Made by a program: the position numbers and the translations under genes
Source: Pseudomonadales bacterium
Lineage (GTDB): Bacteria; Pseudomonadota; Gammaproteobacteria; Pseudomonadales; Azotimanducaceae
Reading direction: 5' to 3'
DNA: 64,000 nucleotides
Assembly: GCA_028285415.1 (NCBI GenBank)
Contig: JANQPF010000003.1
Coordinates: 248,001 to 312,000 of the forward strand
The notes under the pieces: generated by a model
What the model saw: only the letters and a program-made list of their open reading frames with translations
The model's database searches: none
Told to the model about the DNA's origin: nothing
Shown: positions 8,391 to 17,685 of the stretch, in pieces
Position numbering within the stretch: position 1 is the stretch's first letter
Layout: every line of letters begins with the position of its first letter

Positions 8391-9662
8391 GTGAATCTCA
8401 CCTCGCGCATCCTCATCGGGATGGGTGCCGGGTTGCTGGTCGGTGCGCTGATTCAGGCGCTTGGTCTGCCGGAAGACCACTTTTTCTCCAGCTTTTTCAC
8501 GTTCGGCCTGATTGATGCCGGTGGCGACATTTTCATCACCTTGCTCAGGATGATGGTGGTACCGCTGGTGCTGGTTTCGCTCACCTGCGGTGCGGCGAGC
8601 CTGGGTGCAACCGGCAAGGTCGGCCGTCTGGGCGGTAAGTCCATCGGCCTGTATCTCCTCACCACCGCCATTGCGGTCAGCCTTGCGTTGACGATGGGGC
8701 TCATCGTCGAGCCGGGCGTCTCCGCCAGTGACAAGGGCCTCGAAGTCGTGACCTACGCGGCGAAAGAGGCGCCCCCGTTCAAGGACACGCTGGTCAACAT
8801 CTTTCCCAGCAATCCGGTTGCGGCCATGGCCAACGGTGCGATGCTGCAGGTGATCGTGTTTGCGGTGCTGCTGGGGATTGCCATCTCCAAAGCGGGTGAA
8901 GCCGGGCAGCGCATCCGTTCCGTCTTTGACGATCTGAACGAAATTTTCATGCAGCTGATCACGATGATCCTGCATATCGCGCCGATAGGCGTGTTCTGTC
9001 TGATGGTCAGTCTTGGCGCTACCGTCGGGCTGTCTGACATTGCCAAGCTGATCACCTATTTCCTGACCGTTGCCGCGACCCTCGTGTTGCACATGACGGT
9101 GGTGTATCCGTTGCTGCTGCGCTTCCTGGCAGGCCTCAATCCGCTGACTTATCTGCGCAAAATGCGGGAACCAATATTGGTAGCGTTTTCCACCGCATCG
9201 AGCGGCGCCACCCTGCCGGTGACCTTGCGCACGGTGGAGCATCGGGTGGGCGTCAGCAACAACGTCGCAAGCTTTGCGGTACCGCTCGGAGCAACTATCA
9301 ACATGGACGGCACGGCCATCATGCAGGGTGTTGCGACCGTGTTCATTGCGCAGTTTTTTGGGGTGAGCCTCGGACCGCAGGAGCTGCTGGTTGTGGTGTT
9401 GACCGCAACCATGGCGTCGGTGGGCACGGCGGCGGTGCCCGGTGTTGGCCTCATCATGCTGGCAATGGTGCTCGATCAGGTGGGCTTACCCGTCGAAGGC
9501 ATTGGTCTCATCATTGGCGTCGACCGGCTGCTGGATATGATGCGTACCGCGGTCAATGTAACCGGCGACGGCATGGTGGCGACGACCGTTGCAAAGTCGG
9601 AAGGTGAGCTCGATCTCGAGGTCTTTCACGAGCCGGACGCCGGACGCGTCATTGCATCATAG
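8391..9662 (+). CDS. Dicarboxylate/amino acid:cation symporter (DAACS/SLC1 family)
   Basis: Inner-membrane sodium- or proton-coupled carrier for glutamate, aspartate or C4-dicarboxylates, 423 aa. Family signatures are present: the first re-entrant loop with FSTASSGATLPVTL, the cation and substrate helix GATINMDGTA, and DRLLDMMRTAVNVTGD, where the Arg of MMRTA suggests acidic substrates. Start is GTG at 8391 with a poor ribosome site. Its 3' end overlaps the opposing HDOD gene by 14 bases. GltP, DctA and related carriers cannot be told apart from sequence alone. Confidence 0.93.
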   Translation: MNLTSRILIGMGAGLLVGALIQALGLPEDHFFSSFFTFGLIDAGGDIFITLLRMMVVPLVLVSLTCGAASLGATGKVGRLGGKSIGLYLLTTAIAVSLALTMGLIVEPGVSASDKGLEVVTYAAKEAPPFKDTLVNIFPSNPVAAMANGAMLQVIVFAVLLGIAISKAGEAGQRIRSVFDDLNEIFMQLITMILHIAPIGVFCLMVSLGATVGLSDIAKLITYFLTVAATLVLHMTVVYPLLLRFLAGLNPLTYLRKMREPILVAFSTASSGATLPVTLRTVEHRVGVSNNVASFAVPLGATINMDGTAIMQGVATVFIAQFFGVSLGPQELLVVVLTATMASVGTAAVPGVGLIMLAMVLDQVGLPVEGIGLIIGVDRLLDMMRTAVNVTGDGMVATTVAKSEGELDLEVFHEPDAGRVIAS

Positions 9663-10938
9663 AGTTGGCGAGCTCGCCGAGCTCCTCCTGGGAATTCCGA
9701 ACCACCCCGCCCACTTCCAATAATCCCGTTTCATCAATGCCGAGATCGTGCGCCTCGTCGAGGTGGGCCTGGGTCAGATTGTCCGGTCCAAGCTGCAGGA
9801 GATCGTGCGCAAGCTGCTGCAGCCGCACGTAGGTCCGATGCGGACCGGCGTAGTCGCGCACGTACTGATAGCGCAGCGCGGTGGTGATTTCGTCGGGCAT
9901 GTCCCAGAGCTCCAGGAGCGTCGCCGCAATCACCTCGCGATTCACCATGAGCACGTGCTGGTCGATGCTCGTCACGGGGAGCTGTGGATTTGCCTCCTGC
10001 AGCCGGCAGATGGTGTCGTACTGCGGCGGAAAGACGTGGCCGACCACAAGCGTGCCGAAGTTGGCGAGGAGCCCGATCAGATATGCCGTGCCCTTATCCG
10101 GACGAGTATCGCTGTTGCTGTGCCGTGCCAGAGCTTCCATGGTGGCGGCGTTGTAGACGGCATCCAGCCAGTAGGGGCTCGTGCCCGATACGTGGCTTTT
10201 GGGCAGCCCGAGGCTCGCCCCGATTGCCATGCCCAGCGCCATGTTGAATACCATGTCGAAGCCGAGCACGCGCATGATGGCATCGTTGATGGACTTGGAG
10301 GGCGTGTTGTTGCCGTAGAACGCGGAGTTTGCCCAGCCCATGATGCGTGCGGCAACGGCAGGGTCTGCCTCGACGATCTGCACGAGATCTTCGAGGTCGT
10401 AGCTCGTTTCCTGCTGCAGCGCGATGATGCGCCGCGCCGTTTCCGGCAGCGGCGGAATATGCAGCGTTTCGTCGAGACGCGCTTCGATGCGGCGTGTGGT
10501 GAAGGTTTCCACCGCTCGCAAAATGTCGTCGTGGTCGTGGGCGGTGTCAGCGGGCGTTGTGCGTAGCGTTTCACAGAATTCGGCCTCGAAAGAGGCGTGG
10601 GATGCGCACATGCGACTGAGCTCAGCGCCGCTGGCGCGGACATAGTGACCGGGAATCTCGGTTGCCAGCGCCAGTAGCGGACGCGCCTTCAGGGCGCTAT
10701 GCACCACGGTCGGTAAACCGTAGACGCCCGGGATGGCGCTGACGCCCACGTCCTCGGCGGCGGGCACGCTTCGCAGATTTCGGGAAGTGCTTTGACGAAT
10801 CGGTTCCGGATCCACGAGCGCCTGTTCCGGCGCAATAATCTGCATCTGGCCTTTGTCGTCTGAGCCCAGGAGCCCGCGCACGCGCTCGCCGGGAGGGGGG
10901 TTGTCATAAGCGGGCAGATCGTTGATGTCGAGTGGCAT
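9649..10938 (-). CDS. HDOD-domain protein with a YbaK-like N-terminal region
   Basis: Probable signalling or regulatory protein, 429 aa. The HDOD domain spans about residues 160-365. It begins at LPPLPETARRII-like sequence (here LHIPPLPETARRI) and includes ADPAVAARIMGWANSAFYG and INDAIMRVLGFDMVFNMALG. The HD catalytic pair is absent, as in all HDOD proteins. Residues 30-130 (IIAPEQALVDPEPI, AIPGVYGLPTVV, HYVRASGAELSRM) recall the aminoacyl-tRNA deacylase (YbaK/ProX) half of a known two-domain architecture, but they look shortened; this part is inference. Start ATG at 10938. It lies downstream of recG on the same strand but behind a hairpin. Confidence 0.82.
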   Translation of the reverse strand: MPLDINDLPAYDNPPPGERVRGLLGSDDKGQMQIIAPEQALVDPEPIRQSTSRNLRSVPAAEDVGVSAIPGVYGLPTVVHSALKARPLLALATEIPGHYVRASGAELSRMCASHASFEAEFCETLRTTPADTAHDHDDILRAVETFTTRRIEARLDETLHIPPLPETARRIIALQQETSYDLEDLVQIVEADPAVAARIMGWANSAFYGNNTPSKSINDAIMRVLGFDMVFNMALGMAIGASLGLPKSHVSGTSPYWLDAVYNAATMEALARHSNSDTRPDKGTAYLIGLLANFGTLVVGHVFPPQYDTICRLQEANPQLPVTSIDQHVLMVNREVIAATLLELWDMPDEITTALRYQYVRDYAGPHRTYVRLQQLAHDLLQLGPDNLTQAHLDEAHDLGIDETGLLEVGGVVRNSQEELGELANSMMQ

Positions 10939-10975
10939 GGGTAATAAAGGACTAATGGCTCCTTTTCAGTATAGG

Positions 10976-11024
10976 AAAGGCGCCTGCAGCTGCAGGTCAG
11001 ATGCGGTCAGAAAGGCGCCTTTTT
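10976..11024 (-). terminator. Hairpin between recG and the HDOD gene, terminator-like on both strands
   Basis: AAAGGCGCCT at 10976-10985 pairs with AGGCGCCTTT at 11013-11022. Inside lies a second perfect palindrome, CCTGCAGCTGCAGG. A run of five T follows on the plus strand, and TTTCC follows on the minus strand. On the minus strand it would end recG transcription about 25 bases after the stop. Both GGCGCC cores are themselves palindromic, so the site could also bind a protein. Confidence 0.5.
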
Positions 11025-11046
11025 ATCGAAAAGTGAGGCAGAGTGC

Positions 11047-13080
11047 TCAGGCTGAGAGGTGACCGGTGTCAGCAGGCGCCCATGCTTCGAGCAAAGCCAG
11101 CGCTTCCTGAGTTGACGGTTCGTCGTTGGCGCCGAGGAGCGCCTCGCCGCGGCGGATGACTTCAGGCATCAGATGGGCGTGCACACCGAGATCTGCGATC
11201 CGGAAACTCTGCTCACCGGCCTGACGGGTACCGAGAATGTCTCCCGGACCGCGCAGCTTCAGGTCCTGCTCCGCGAGATAGAAGCCGTCCTGGCTTTCGC
11301 GCATCGCGTTCAGCCTGACCTTGGCGGCTTCGCTCACGCCGCTGTTGAAAAGGAGATAACAGTGACTCGCGATTTCACCCCGACCGACTCGCCCGCGCAG
11401 CTGGTGCAGCTGTGCAAGCCCAAGGCGGTCGGCGTTCTCGATCACCATATGTGTGGCGTTGGGCACGTCGACGCCTACCTCGACGACCGTGGTGGCGACG
11501 AGCAGGTTGAGCTCGCGTGCTTTGAAAGCCTGCATGATGCCCACCTTGTCGTCGCTTTTGAGACGCCCATGCAGGAGGCCAACGCGGAAGTCCGGGAGCG
11601 CCGCGGTCAGCGCCTCGAAAAGGGTTGTGGCCGCGGTAGCGTCAATTTCATCGGACTCGTCGATCAGCGTGCACACCCAGTAAGCCTGCTGCCCGCTCGC
11701 CAGCACCTGCCTGAAGCGCTCGACGAGCTGCGGTCGTTTGCCGCTCTCGAGCGTATGTGTGGTGATCGCCTGACGCCCCTTCGGCAGCTCATCGATCACG
11801 CTGACGTCCATATCGGCATAAAGCGCCATGGTGAGCGTGCGGGGTATCGGCGTTGCGGTCATGACGAGCTGGTGCGGTTGGCGATTTGTGTCGGCAACCT
11901 TGTGTTGCAGCGCCATGCGCTGGTGCACGCCGAAGCGATGCTGCTCGTCGATGATCGACAGGGCCAGATTGTCGAATGAAACTTTCTCCTGAAAAAGTGC
12001 GTGCGTGCCAACGACCACGTGGCTTGCCCCGCTGGCGACTTCGGCCAGGCGTATGCGGCTTTCTTTGGCAGAGAGCTGACCGGTCAGCAGGGTCACGCGC
12101 AGCCCCAGAGGCGCCAGCCACGATGAAAAATTCAAATAGTGTTGTTCGGCAAGCAGCTCGGTGGGTGCCATCAGCGCGGTCTGACAACCGTGCTCGGCGG
12201 CGCGAATGGCGGCAAATGCGGCAATGACGGTTTTCCCCGAACCGACGTCACCCTGCACCAGGCGCAGCATCGGCACGGCCTTTTCCAGGTCCTCCAGTAC
12301 CTCACGAACCACCCTTGCCTGTGCTTTGGTGAGACGGAAGCCGAGGTGGTCGAGCAATCTACGGCCGAGACCTTCAGCCTGCGGCAGCGGCATCGCCGAT
12401 TCCTCCGCACGCTTGAGCGCACGCCCTTTCATGACGAGGTAGTAAGCGGTCAGCTCGTCGAGTGCAATTTCCTCTGCCGCCGCGGCAATCTCGTCGAGCG
12501 TTGCGGCTGCCGGTGGCTGGTGTAGGTAGCAGAGCTTCGTGAACGGGGCGCCCGCGATGTCGGGCCAGGATTGTTCGCACAGCGACGCAACGAGCTTACG
12601 CAGCCTGTTCTGGCCGAGGCCCTGGGTGGTCGGGTATATCGGCGTCAGTGCCGGGGTGGGGGGTGGCGGCGCCTCGTGGAACGTTTCGTACTCGGGGTGC
12701 GCACACGTTAGCTCCCTGCCGAAGAATCTGAATTCGCCGTACGCACGCACGAACGAAGCCTGCTCCAGCGCGTTCTGCTGATAGCGGGAAAAATGGAAAA
12801 AGCGTAGCGCCACCTGACCGGTGTCGTCGCGCACCACCACTCGGAGGCTGCGGCGTTTGCCGAACTGGACGTTGACCGATTCGATACGCCCTTCGACCAG
12901 GCAGTCGTCGCCCGCGTGAACCTCAATCAGCGGCACAACCCGCGTGCGATCCTGATAACGCAGCGGCAGATGCAGGAGAAGGTCGACCAGCCGAAAGACG
13001 CCGAGCTTTGCAAGCGTTGCCTCCAGACGAGGCCCCACGCCTTTCAGCGTGCTGACACGTGCCTGCGGGTTGGCCTGCAC
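11047..13080 (-). CDS. recG: ATP-dependent DNA helicase RecG
   Basis: Branch-migration helicase that reverses stalled forks and resolves recombination intermediates. 677 aa, slightly shorter than the Escherichia coli protein. The N-terminal wedge/OB domain covers roughly residues 1-230. Helicase motifs follow: QGDVGSGKTVIAAFA (Walker A, about 275-285), MAPTELLAEQHY, IIDEQHRFGVHQR (about 378, Gln where many have Glu), MTATPIPRTL, and the C-terminal TTVVEVGVDVPNA and QLRGRVGRG. Start is GTG at 13080, nine bases after the ridA stop, so it is the last gene of the spoT-ridA-recG run. The preceding residues offer no better start. Confidence 0.96.
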   Translation of the reverse strand: MQANPQARVSTLKGVGPRLEATLAKLGVFRLVDLLLHLPLRYQDRTRVVPLIEVHAGDDCLVEGRIESVNVQFGKRRSLRVVVRDDTGQVALRFFHFSRYQQNALEQASFVRAYGEFRFFGRELTCAHPEYETFHEAPPPPTPALTPIYPTTQGLGQNRLRKLVASLCEQSWPDIAGAPFTKLCYLHQPPAAATLDEIAAAAEEIALDELTAYYLVMKGRALKRAEESAMPLPQAEGLGRRLLDHLGFRLTKAQARVVREVLEDLEKAVPMLRLVQGDVGSGKTVIAAFAAIRAAEHGCQTALMAPTELLAEQHYLNFSSWLAPLGLRVTLLTGQLSAKESRIRLAEVASGASHVVVGTHALFQEKVSFDNLALSIIDEQHRFGVHQRMALQHKVADTNRQPHQLVMTATPIPRTLTMALYADMDVSVIDELPKGRQAITTHTLESGKRPQLVERFRQVLASGQQAYWVCTLIDESDEIDATAATTLFEALTAALPDFRVGLLHGRLKSDDKVGIMQAFKARELNLLVATTVVEVGVDVPNATHMVIENADRLGLAQLHQLRGRVGRGEIASHCYLLFNSGVSEAAKVRLNAMRESQDGFYLAEQDLKLRGPGDILGTRQAGEQSFRIADLGVHAHLMPEVIRRGEALLGANDEPSTQEALALLEAWAPADTGHLSA

Positions 13081-13089
13081 GGGCAGGCG

Positions 13090-13479
13090 TTACTCCAGCG
13101 CCATGATGGCGTCGATCTCGATGACGGCGTCCTTCGGCAGCTTGCTGACCTCAACCGCCGCGCGCGCTGGATAGGGCGCGTCGAAGTACTCGGCCATGAT
13201 TTCGTTCAGATTGGGGAACTGGCCGAGGTCCGTCAGGTAGACCGTCAGCTTCACGCAGTCGGCAAGGCTGCCACCGGCGGCCTCAGCGACCGCCCTCAGG
13301 TTCTTGAATACCTGGTGCGCCTGGTCCGCGAAGTTGTCACTCACCAGCGACATGGTCGTCGGATCCAGCGGTATCTGCCCGGAAATGAAGACGCTTCTTG
13401 CCGCTGTGGTAGATGTGGCCTGTGAGTATGTACCGATGGCAGCAGGCGCGTCGTCTGTGTGTATGTTTTTGTTAGGCAT
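13090..13479 (-). CDS. ridA: RidA family enamine/imine deaminase
   Basis: Hydrolyses reactive 2-aminoacrylate and related enamines released by PLP enzymes; a cytosolic trimer. 129 aa, the family length. Key sequence: GTYSQATSTTAARSVFISGQIPLDP, then FKNLRAVAEAAGGSLADCVKLTVYL, then YPARAAVEVSKLPKDAVIEIDAIMAL, where the Arg binds the substrate carboxylate. An in-frame TTG lies at 13494, but the ATG at 13479 has AGGGGGA six bases upstream and fits the family, so I chose it. It lies between spoT and recG on the same strand, as in many gammaproteobacteria. Confidence 0.93.
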   Translation of the reverse strand: MPNKNIHTDDAPAAIGTYSQATSTTAARSVFISGQIPLDPTTMSLVSDNFADQAHQVFKNLRAVAEAAGGSLADCVKLTVYLTDLGQFPNLNEIMAEYFDAPYPARAAVEVSKLPKDAVIEIDAIMALE

Positions 13480-13506
13480 CGAGTCCCCCTGCAAACCTTT
13501 TTTGTT

Positions 13507-15720
13507 CTAGTTACTCGGCCGCGCGAGGCTGATGACAGCCTGCACGTTCCTGAGCCGGCGCATGACGCGCGCCAGATGGCTGCGATTTTTCACCGTCAGT
13601 CCAATCACCATGGTGCTGACCTCGGCGTTGCGTTCTTCGACGTGAATGTTGTCGACGCCTGCATCCGCAGCGGTCACCTCAGAGGCAATTTCAGCGAGGA
13701 TGCCTTTGCGGCGATTGACGTCAACCCGGAGCGTCGTCAGAAACTCTCCATCTGTGGTCGTGGTCCAGCGCGCGGGAATGATCTCGCGTGCCGCGCGGCG
13801 GCGGATTTCGTTGATGTTCGGACAGGTTTCAATGTGCACCACAAAGCCTTTGCCTGGCGTCATGTGACCCACGATCTGGTCGCCCGGCACGGGACCGCAA
13901 CAGCGTCCGTAGTTGATGACCAGGCCTTCGCCACCGCGAATCGCAACAGGACCGCCACCCTCCACGGGAACCGCCTCGTAGTCGGGATTGTCCACGGCCA
14001 GGAGCTTCTGCGCGGCGACGTAGGCCATGAGATCACCGTTGCCGATGGCTGCCAGCAGGTCGTTCAGCTTGCGTACGCCAAGCTCGTTGAACACGCGGCG
14101 CAGGCGGCGGAAATCCAGATCGTTGATGCTCATGTTCGCGTTGCCGAGCGCCCGGTTCAAAAGCTTCCGGCCGAGCGCCACAGACTCGGCGCCCTGCTGC
14201 TGCTTGAGCGCGAGACGTATGGCCGAGCGGGCGCGTGAGGTGACCACAAAGGTCAGCCAGTCCGGATTCGGCCGCGCGTCATCGGAGGTGATGATCTCCA
14301 CGCTCTGGCCGCTTTGCAGCTGCAGGGACAGCGGTGCGAGATTGCGGTCGACGCGACAGGCCACACAGCGGTTGCCGATGTCGGTGTGTACGAAATAGGC
14401 AAAGTCGACCGGGCAGGCACCGCGCGGCAGCTCCAGGATGTCACCCTGGGGTGTGAATACATACACTTCGTCCGGGAAGAGATCGAGCTTCAAGCTCTCG
14501 ATGAACTCCAGCGGATTGCCTGCCTGACGCTGCAGCTCCAGGAGGTCCTGCGCCCACCGTCTGGCGCGGCGCTGGCTGGGCTCGAAGTCGTCACCGCCTG
14601 CTTTGTAGAGCCAGTGTCCGGCAATGCCGTTTTCGGCTACGGCCTCCATCTGCTTGGTACGGATCTGTACCTCGATCGGCACGCCGTGCATGCCGAAGAG
14701 GGACGTATGCAGGGATTGGTAGCCGTTGGCCTTTGGTATCGCAATATAGTCTTTGAAGCGCCCGGCAACCGGTTTGTAAAGATTGTGCACTACACCCAGC
14801 GTCCGGTAACAATCCTCGACACGTTCGACGATGATGCGGAAGCCGAACACGTCCATGATGTCGTTGAACGTTTTCTGCTGTGCTTTCATCTTGCGGTAGA
14901 TCGAATAGGGGTGCTTTTCCCGGCTGACGACCTGGGCGTTGATGCCTTCGCGATTGAGCGCCGCCGTGACGGTGTCGCCGATTTCTTTGATGAGCTCCTT
15001 GCGATGGCCCCGCGCCCCCTCAACGGCTTTTTCGATGCGGTACGCGCGCAGTGGATGCAGGGCTTTGAAGCCGAGCTCTTCGAGCTCAGTTTTGATGGTA
15101 TGGATGCCCAGACGGTTGGCGATCGGTGCGTAGAAGTCCAGCGTTTCACGAGCGATACGCTTGCGCTGGGCGTCCGACATGACGCCGATGGTGCGCATGT
15201 TGTGCAGGCGATCCGCCATCTTCACCATGATGACGCGAATGTCCTTTGCCATTGCCAGCGCCATTTTCTGAAAGTTCTCCGCCTGCGCCTCGGCGCGGCT
15301 GTCGAAAATTTTGGTCAGCTTCGAAAGCCCGTCGACAATTTCCGCTACCGCTTTGCCGAAGCGGCGGCCGAGAGCGGTTTTGCTCGTGTCCGAGTCTTCG
15401 ATGACGTCATGCAGAAGGGCAGCCATCAGTGTCTGATGGTCCATGCGCATCTCTGCCAGGATCTGTGCTACGGCGGTGGGGTGAGTGATGTAAGGGTGAC
15501 CGGTGCGGCGCCACTGTCCCTCATGGGCGCGGGTGGCGTACTCGTGGGCACGGCGCACGGCATCAACCTGGTCTTCAGAGAGGTAGTCGAGCTTCTCGAC
15601 GAGCGTGTCCAGGGTCGCCGGAGCGGCAACTTCCGGGCGCTTTGCATATTCGGCCAGCTGGCCGACAAAATAGGATTGGGTAGCGGGTTCGGGCCTAGTG
15701 TTACTAGGTTGGCTCGTCAT
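13507..15720 (-). CDS. spoT: Bifunctional (p)ppGpp synthetase/hydrolase SpoT
   Basis: Makes and degrades the alarmone (p)ppGpp. 737 aa with the full domain order. The HD hydrolase is at about residues 50-200 ([25 protein letters not shown]), with [11 protein letters not shown] near 168. The synthetase is at about 240-350 ([34 protein letters not shown]). The TGS domain is near 390-450, and the C-terminal ACT domain is near 665-735. The intact HD motif favours SpoT over RelA. The ATG start lies inside rpoZ, overlapping it by 17 bases, so the two are translationally coupled. The context gmk-rpoZ-spoT is classical. Confidence 0.96.
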   Translation of the reverse strand: MTSQPSNTRPEPATQSYFVGQLAEYAKRPEVAAPATLDTLVEKLDYLSEDQVDAVRRAHEYATRAHEGQWRRTGHPYITHPTAVAQILAEMRMDHQTLMAALLHDVIEDSDTSKTALGRRFGKAVAEIVDGLSKLTKIFDSRAEAQAENFQKMALAMAKDIRVIMVKMADRLHNMRTIGVMSDAQRKRIARETLDFYAPIANRLGIHTIKTELEELGFKALHPLRAYRIEKAVEGARGHRKELIKEIGDTVTAALNREGINAQVVSREKHPYSIYRKMKAQQKTFNDIMDVFGFRIIVERVEDCYRTLGVVHNLYKPVAGRFKDYIAIPKANGYQSLHTSLFGMHGVPIEVQIRTKQMEAVAENGIAGHWLYKAGGDDFEPSQRRARRWAQDLLELQRQAGNPLEFIESLKLDLFPDEVYVFTPQGDILELPRGACPVDFAYFVHTDIGNRCVACRVDRNLAPLSLQLQSGQSVEIITSDDARPNPDWLTFVVTSRARSAIRLALKQQQGAESVALGRKLLNRALGNANMSINDLDFRRLRRVFNELGVRKLNDLLAAIGNGDLMAYVAAQKLLAVDNPDYEAVPVEGGGPVAIRGGEGLVINYGRCCGPVPGDQIVGHMTPGKGFVVHIETCPNINEIRRRAAREIIPARWTTTTDGEFLTTLRVDVNRRKGILAEIASEVTAADAGVDNIHVEERNAEVSTMVIGLTVKNRSHLARVMRRLRNVQAVISLARPSN

Positions 15721-15997
15721 CTCCTATCCGATCCTCAGGCAGCCCGCCCCCCAGGCTGAAGCTTACTTCGACATCTTCATCCTCGGTAGAGACCTCCTGA
15801 CTGTCAAGCATTTCATGCGAGACGAGGCCTTCGGCAATTTCACGCAGTGCAATGACCGTTGCCTTGTCGTTTTCTTCCGGCACGAGCGGATCGTTGCCGT
15901 AGGCGCGCAGGCCGCGGGCGCGGCGCGTGGCCAACATGACCAGTTCGAAACGGTTGTCGACGTGTTCCAGGCAGTCTTCTACGGTAACTCGTGCCAT
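15704..15997 (-). CDS. rpoZ: RNA polymerase omega subunit
   Basis: Small RNA polymerase subunit that aids assembly of the beta' subunit and takes part in ppGpp response. 97 aa. The conserved core is [30 protein letters not shown] with later [24 protein letters not shown] lies six bases before the ATG. The C-terminal tail is acidic and ends inside the spoT start region. Upstream gmk is separated by 56 bases. The fixed link with spoT fits the role of omega in ppGpp binding. Confidence 0.96.
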   Translation of the reverse strand: MARVTVEDCLEHVDNRFELVMLATRRARGLRAYGNDPLVPEENDKATVIALREIAEGLVSHEMLDSQEVSTEDEDVEVSFSLGGGLPEDRIGDDEPT

Positions 15998-16053
15998 GAA
16001 TAACCTCTGAGCGGGTGGTTATGCAAAAAAGAGCCGCGCAGTCTACCTATCCC

Positions 16054-16671
16054 TCAGGGGGCTGACAAGATCGACTTGACGCGTTCGTTGCCGTCGATCT
16101 GTGCCCGGGCTCGCAGGCGGATGGCCCTAAACAGACTCTGCATGTCACCCACCGCGAGATCAAAATTGTCGTTGACGACGATGTAGTCGTATTTCGGGGC
16201 CTGGGATATCTCGAGCTGGGCCTCGGACAGTCGCCGGCTCATGCTGGCTTCGCTGTCCTCGCCGCGCGCCTCGAGACGCTCGCGCAGCACCTCGAGGCTG
16301 GGTGGAACGATGAAAATGCTGGCGGCATCGGGTGTGGTCGCGCGTACCTGATCGGCGCCCTGCCAGTCGATTTCCAGGATGACGTCGCGACCGTGCTCGA
16401 GGTGCTTGTCGACCTCTGCTTTCGACGTGCCGTACTGATGATCGAAGACGTTTGCGTGTTCGAGGAAACCATCAGCCGTTACCATGGCATTGAACTCGTC
16501 GTCCGACACGAAGTGATAGTTCACCCCGTCCTGTTCGTTGCTGCGCCGTTTCCTGGTGGTGTGCGAAACCGCAACGACGAGATTGTCGTCTCTTTCGAGC
16601 GCTGCTTTCACGAGGCTCGTCTTCCCGGCGCCCGAGGGTGCTGAGACCAGAATGAGTTGGCCGCTTTTCAT
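16054..16671 (-). CDS. gmk: Guanylate kinase
   Basis: Phosphorylates GMP to GDP with ATP. 205 aa. The P-loop SAPSGAGKTSLVKA lies at residues 9-22, and the GMP-binding region includes SHTTRKRRSNEQDGVNYHFVS and FLEHANVFDHQYGTSK; the usual PR of TTRxPR-type motifs is replaced by KR. DVILEIDWQGADQVR follows. The ATG overlaps the yicC stop by four bases (ATGA), indicating coupling. It is followed by rpoZ. Confidence 0.95.
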   Translation of the reverse strand: MKSGQLILVSAPSGAGKTSLVKAALERDDNLVVAVSHTTRKRRSNEQDGVNYHFVSDDEFNAMVTADGFLEHANVFDHQYGTSKAEVDKHLEHGRDVILEIDWQGADQVRATTPDAASIFIVPPSLEVLRERLEARGEDSEASMSRRLSEAQLEISQAPKYDYIVVNDNFDLAVGDMQSLFRAIRLRARAQIDGNERVKSILSAP

Positions 16672-17531
16672 TCGATGTTCTGCACCTGCTCGCGGATCTG
16701 CTCAATGATGACCTTGAGGTCGACCGCGCGCTGACTGGTCTCGGGAATGATCGACTTGGCGCCGAGCGTGTTGGCTTCGCGGTTGAGCTCCTGGGTCAGA
16801 AAGTCGAGACGGCGGCCATGCGGACCGGCGGCGCTGAGGTGACTGCGCGCTTCTTCAACGTGGATTGCCAGGCGATCCAACTCCTCCGCGACGTCCGCTT
16901 TCTGAGCCAGGAGCGCCACCTCCTGCTCGAGCCGTCCGGGATCGACGTTCGCCTGCAGATCTTTCAGCCGTTGCTGCAGTTTGGCTTTCTGTTGATTGGC
17001 GAGGTGGCTGGTCAGGGGTTTCAGCTCCTTGAGCAGTCCATCAATCTGATCGAAGCGGTCTGTGAGCGTGTTCTTGAGATGTTCACCTTCGCTCTGGCGC
17101 GCTTGAATCAGGTCGGTCAGTGCCTGTTCGAATAGCTCGGTGGCCGTGTCGGCGAGCGCATCGTCTTCGCTTGGCGTGTCGTCGAGCACGCCGGGCCAGC
17201 GCATGAGCTCCATTGGACTGACAGAGCCGATCTCGGGCGCGTCGCGTCGCACCTGCTCAACCGCAGCCAGCACCTGCAGCAGCACGCCGCGGTTGAGGGT
17301 GATGCCGGTGTCTTCAGCGAGGCGTTCCAGACGCAGGGTGCAGTCAACCTTACCCCGCTTCAGGTGTTTGCGCGTCAGCTCGCGCAGCGGATGCTCGATG
17401 GCGCGCAGCGGTTCGGGCAGGCGGAAGTGAGTTTCCAGGAAACGGTGATTCACGGACTTCACCTCCCACACGAGGTGGCGCCCATGGGCGTCCAGGGCAG
17501 CCCGGGCGAATGCGGTCATGCTATAGATCAT
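16668..17531 (-). CDS. yicC: YicC family endoribonuclease
   Basis: Conserved YicC/YloC protein, 287 aa, a family reported to have endoribonuclease activity. N-terminal MIYSMTAFARAAL and VWEVKSVNHRFLETHFRLPE are diagnostic. The C-terminal RLDFLTQELNREANTLGAKS with an EMKVIIEQIREQVQN-like end (here DLKVIIEQIREQVQNIE) is the DUF1732 domain, with conserved Glu residues as likely metal ligands. The middle is a predicted coiled coil. First gene of the leftward run yicC-gmk-rpoZ-spoT-ridA-recG, divergent from rph. Confidence 0.93.
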   Translation of the reverse strand: MIYSMTAFARAALDAHGRHLVWEVKSVNHRFLETHFRLPEPLRAIEHPLRELTRKHLKRGKVDCTLRLERLAEDTGITLNRGVLLQVLAAVEQVRRDAPEIGSVSPMELMRWPGVLDDTPSEDDALADTATELFEQALTDLIQARQSEGEHLKNTLTDRFDQIDGLLKELKPLTSHLANQQKAKLQQRLKDLQANVDPGRLEQEVALLAQKADVAEELDRLAIHVEEARSHLSAAGPHGRRLDFLTQELNREANTLGAKSIIPETSQRAVDLKVIIEQIREQVQNIE

Positions 17532-17657
17532 TGTTATCGTTCCGCCGGTTCGTTGACGTGCGAACTATTTTGCTTGCGAACCGTCTTGCAGTTCATCCCT
17601 TCGCCGTGTGTCACTCGATTGGGACACATCGGAGCGTGCGATTCTACCTTGTCCTTT

Positions 17658-17663
17658 TATAAT
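17658..17663 (+). promoter_or_regulatory. Candidate -10 element for rph
   Basis: A perfect TATAAT lies 23 bases before the rph ATG, so the leader would be about 15 bases. No good -35 hexamer stands 16-18 bases upstream, so this promoter would need an activator or is a chance match. Confidence 0.35.
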
Positions 17664-17685
17664 GTGCCGAAAAGAAGGAGTGACT

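Noticed and set aside
12001-12030. Possible frameshift in recG suggested by overlapping frames
   Set aside because: The recG frame is continuous with all helicase motifs in order.
14314-15759. A 481-codon frame antisense to spoT
   Set aside because: spoT is unambiguous; the frame ends in the rpoZ overlap and has no motif.
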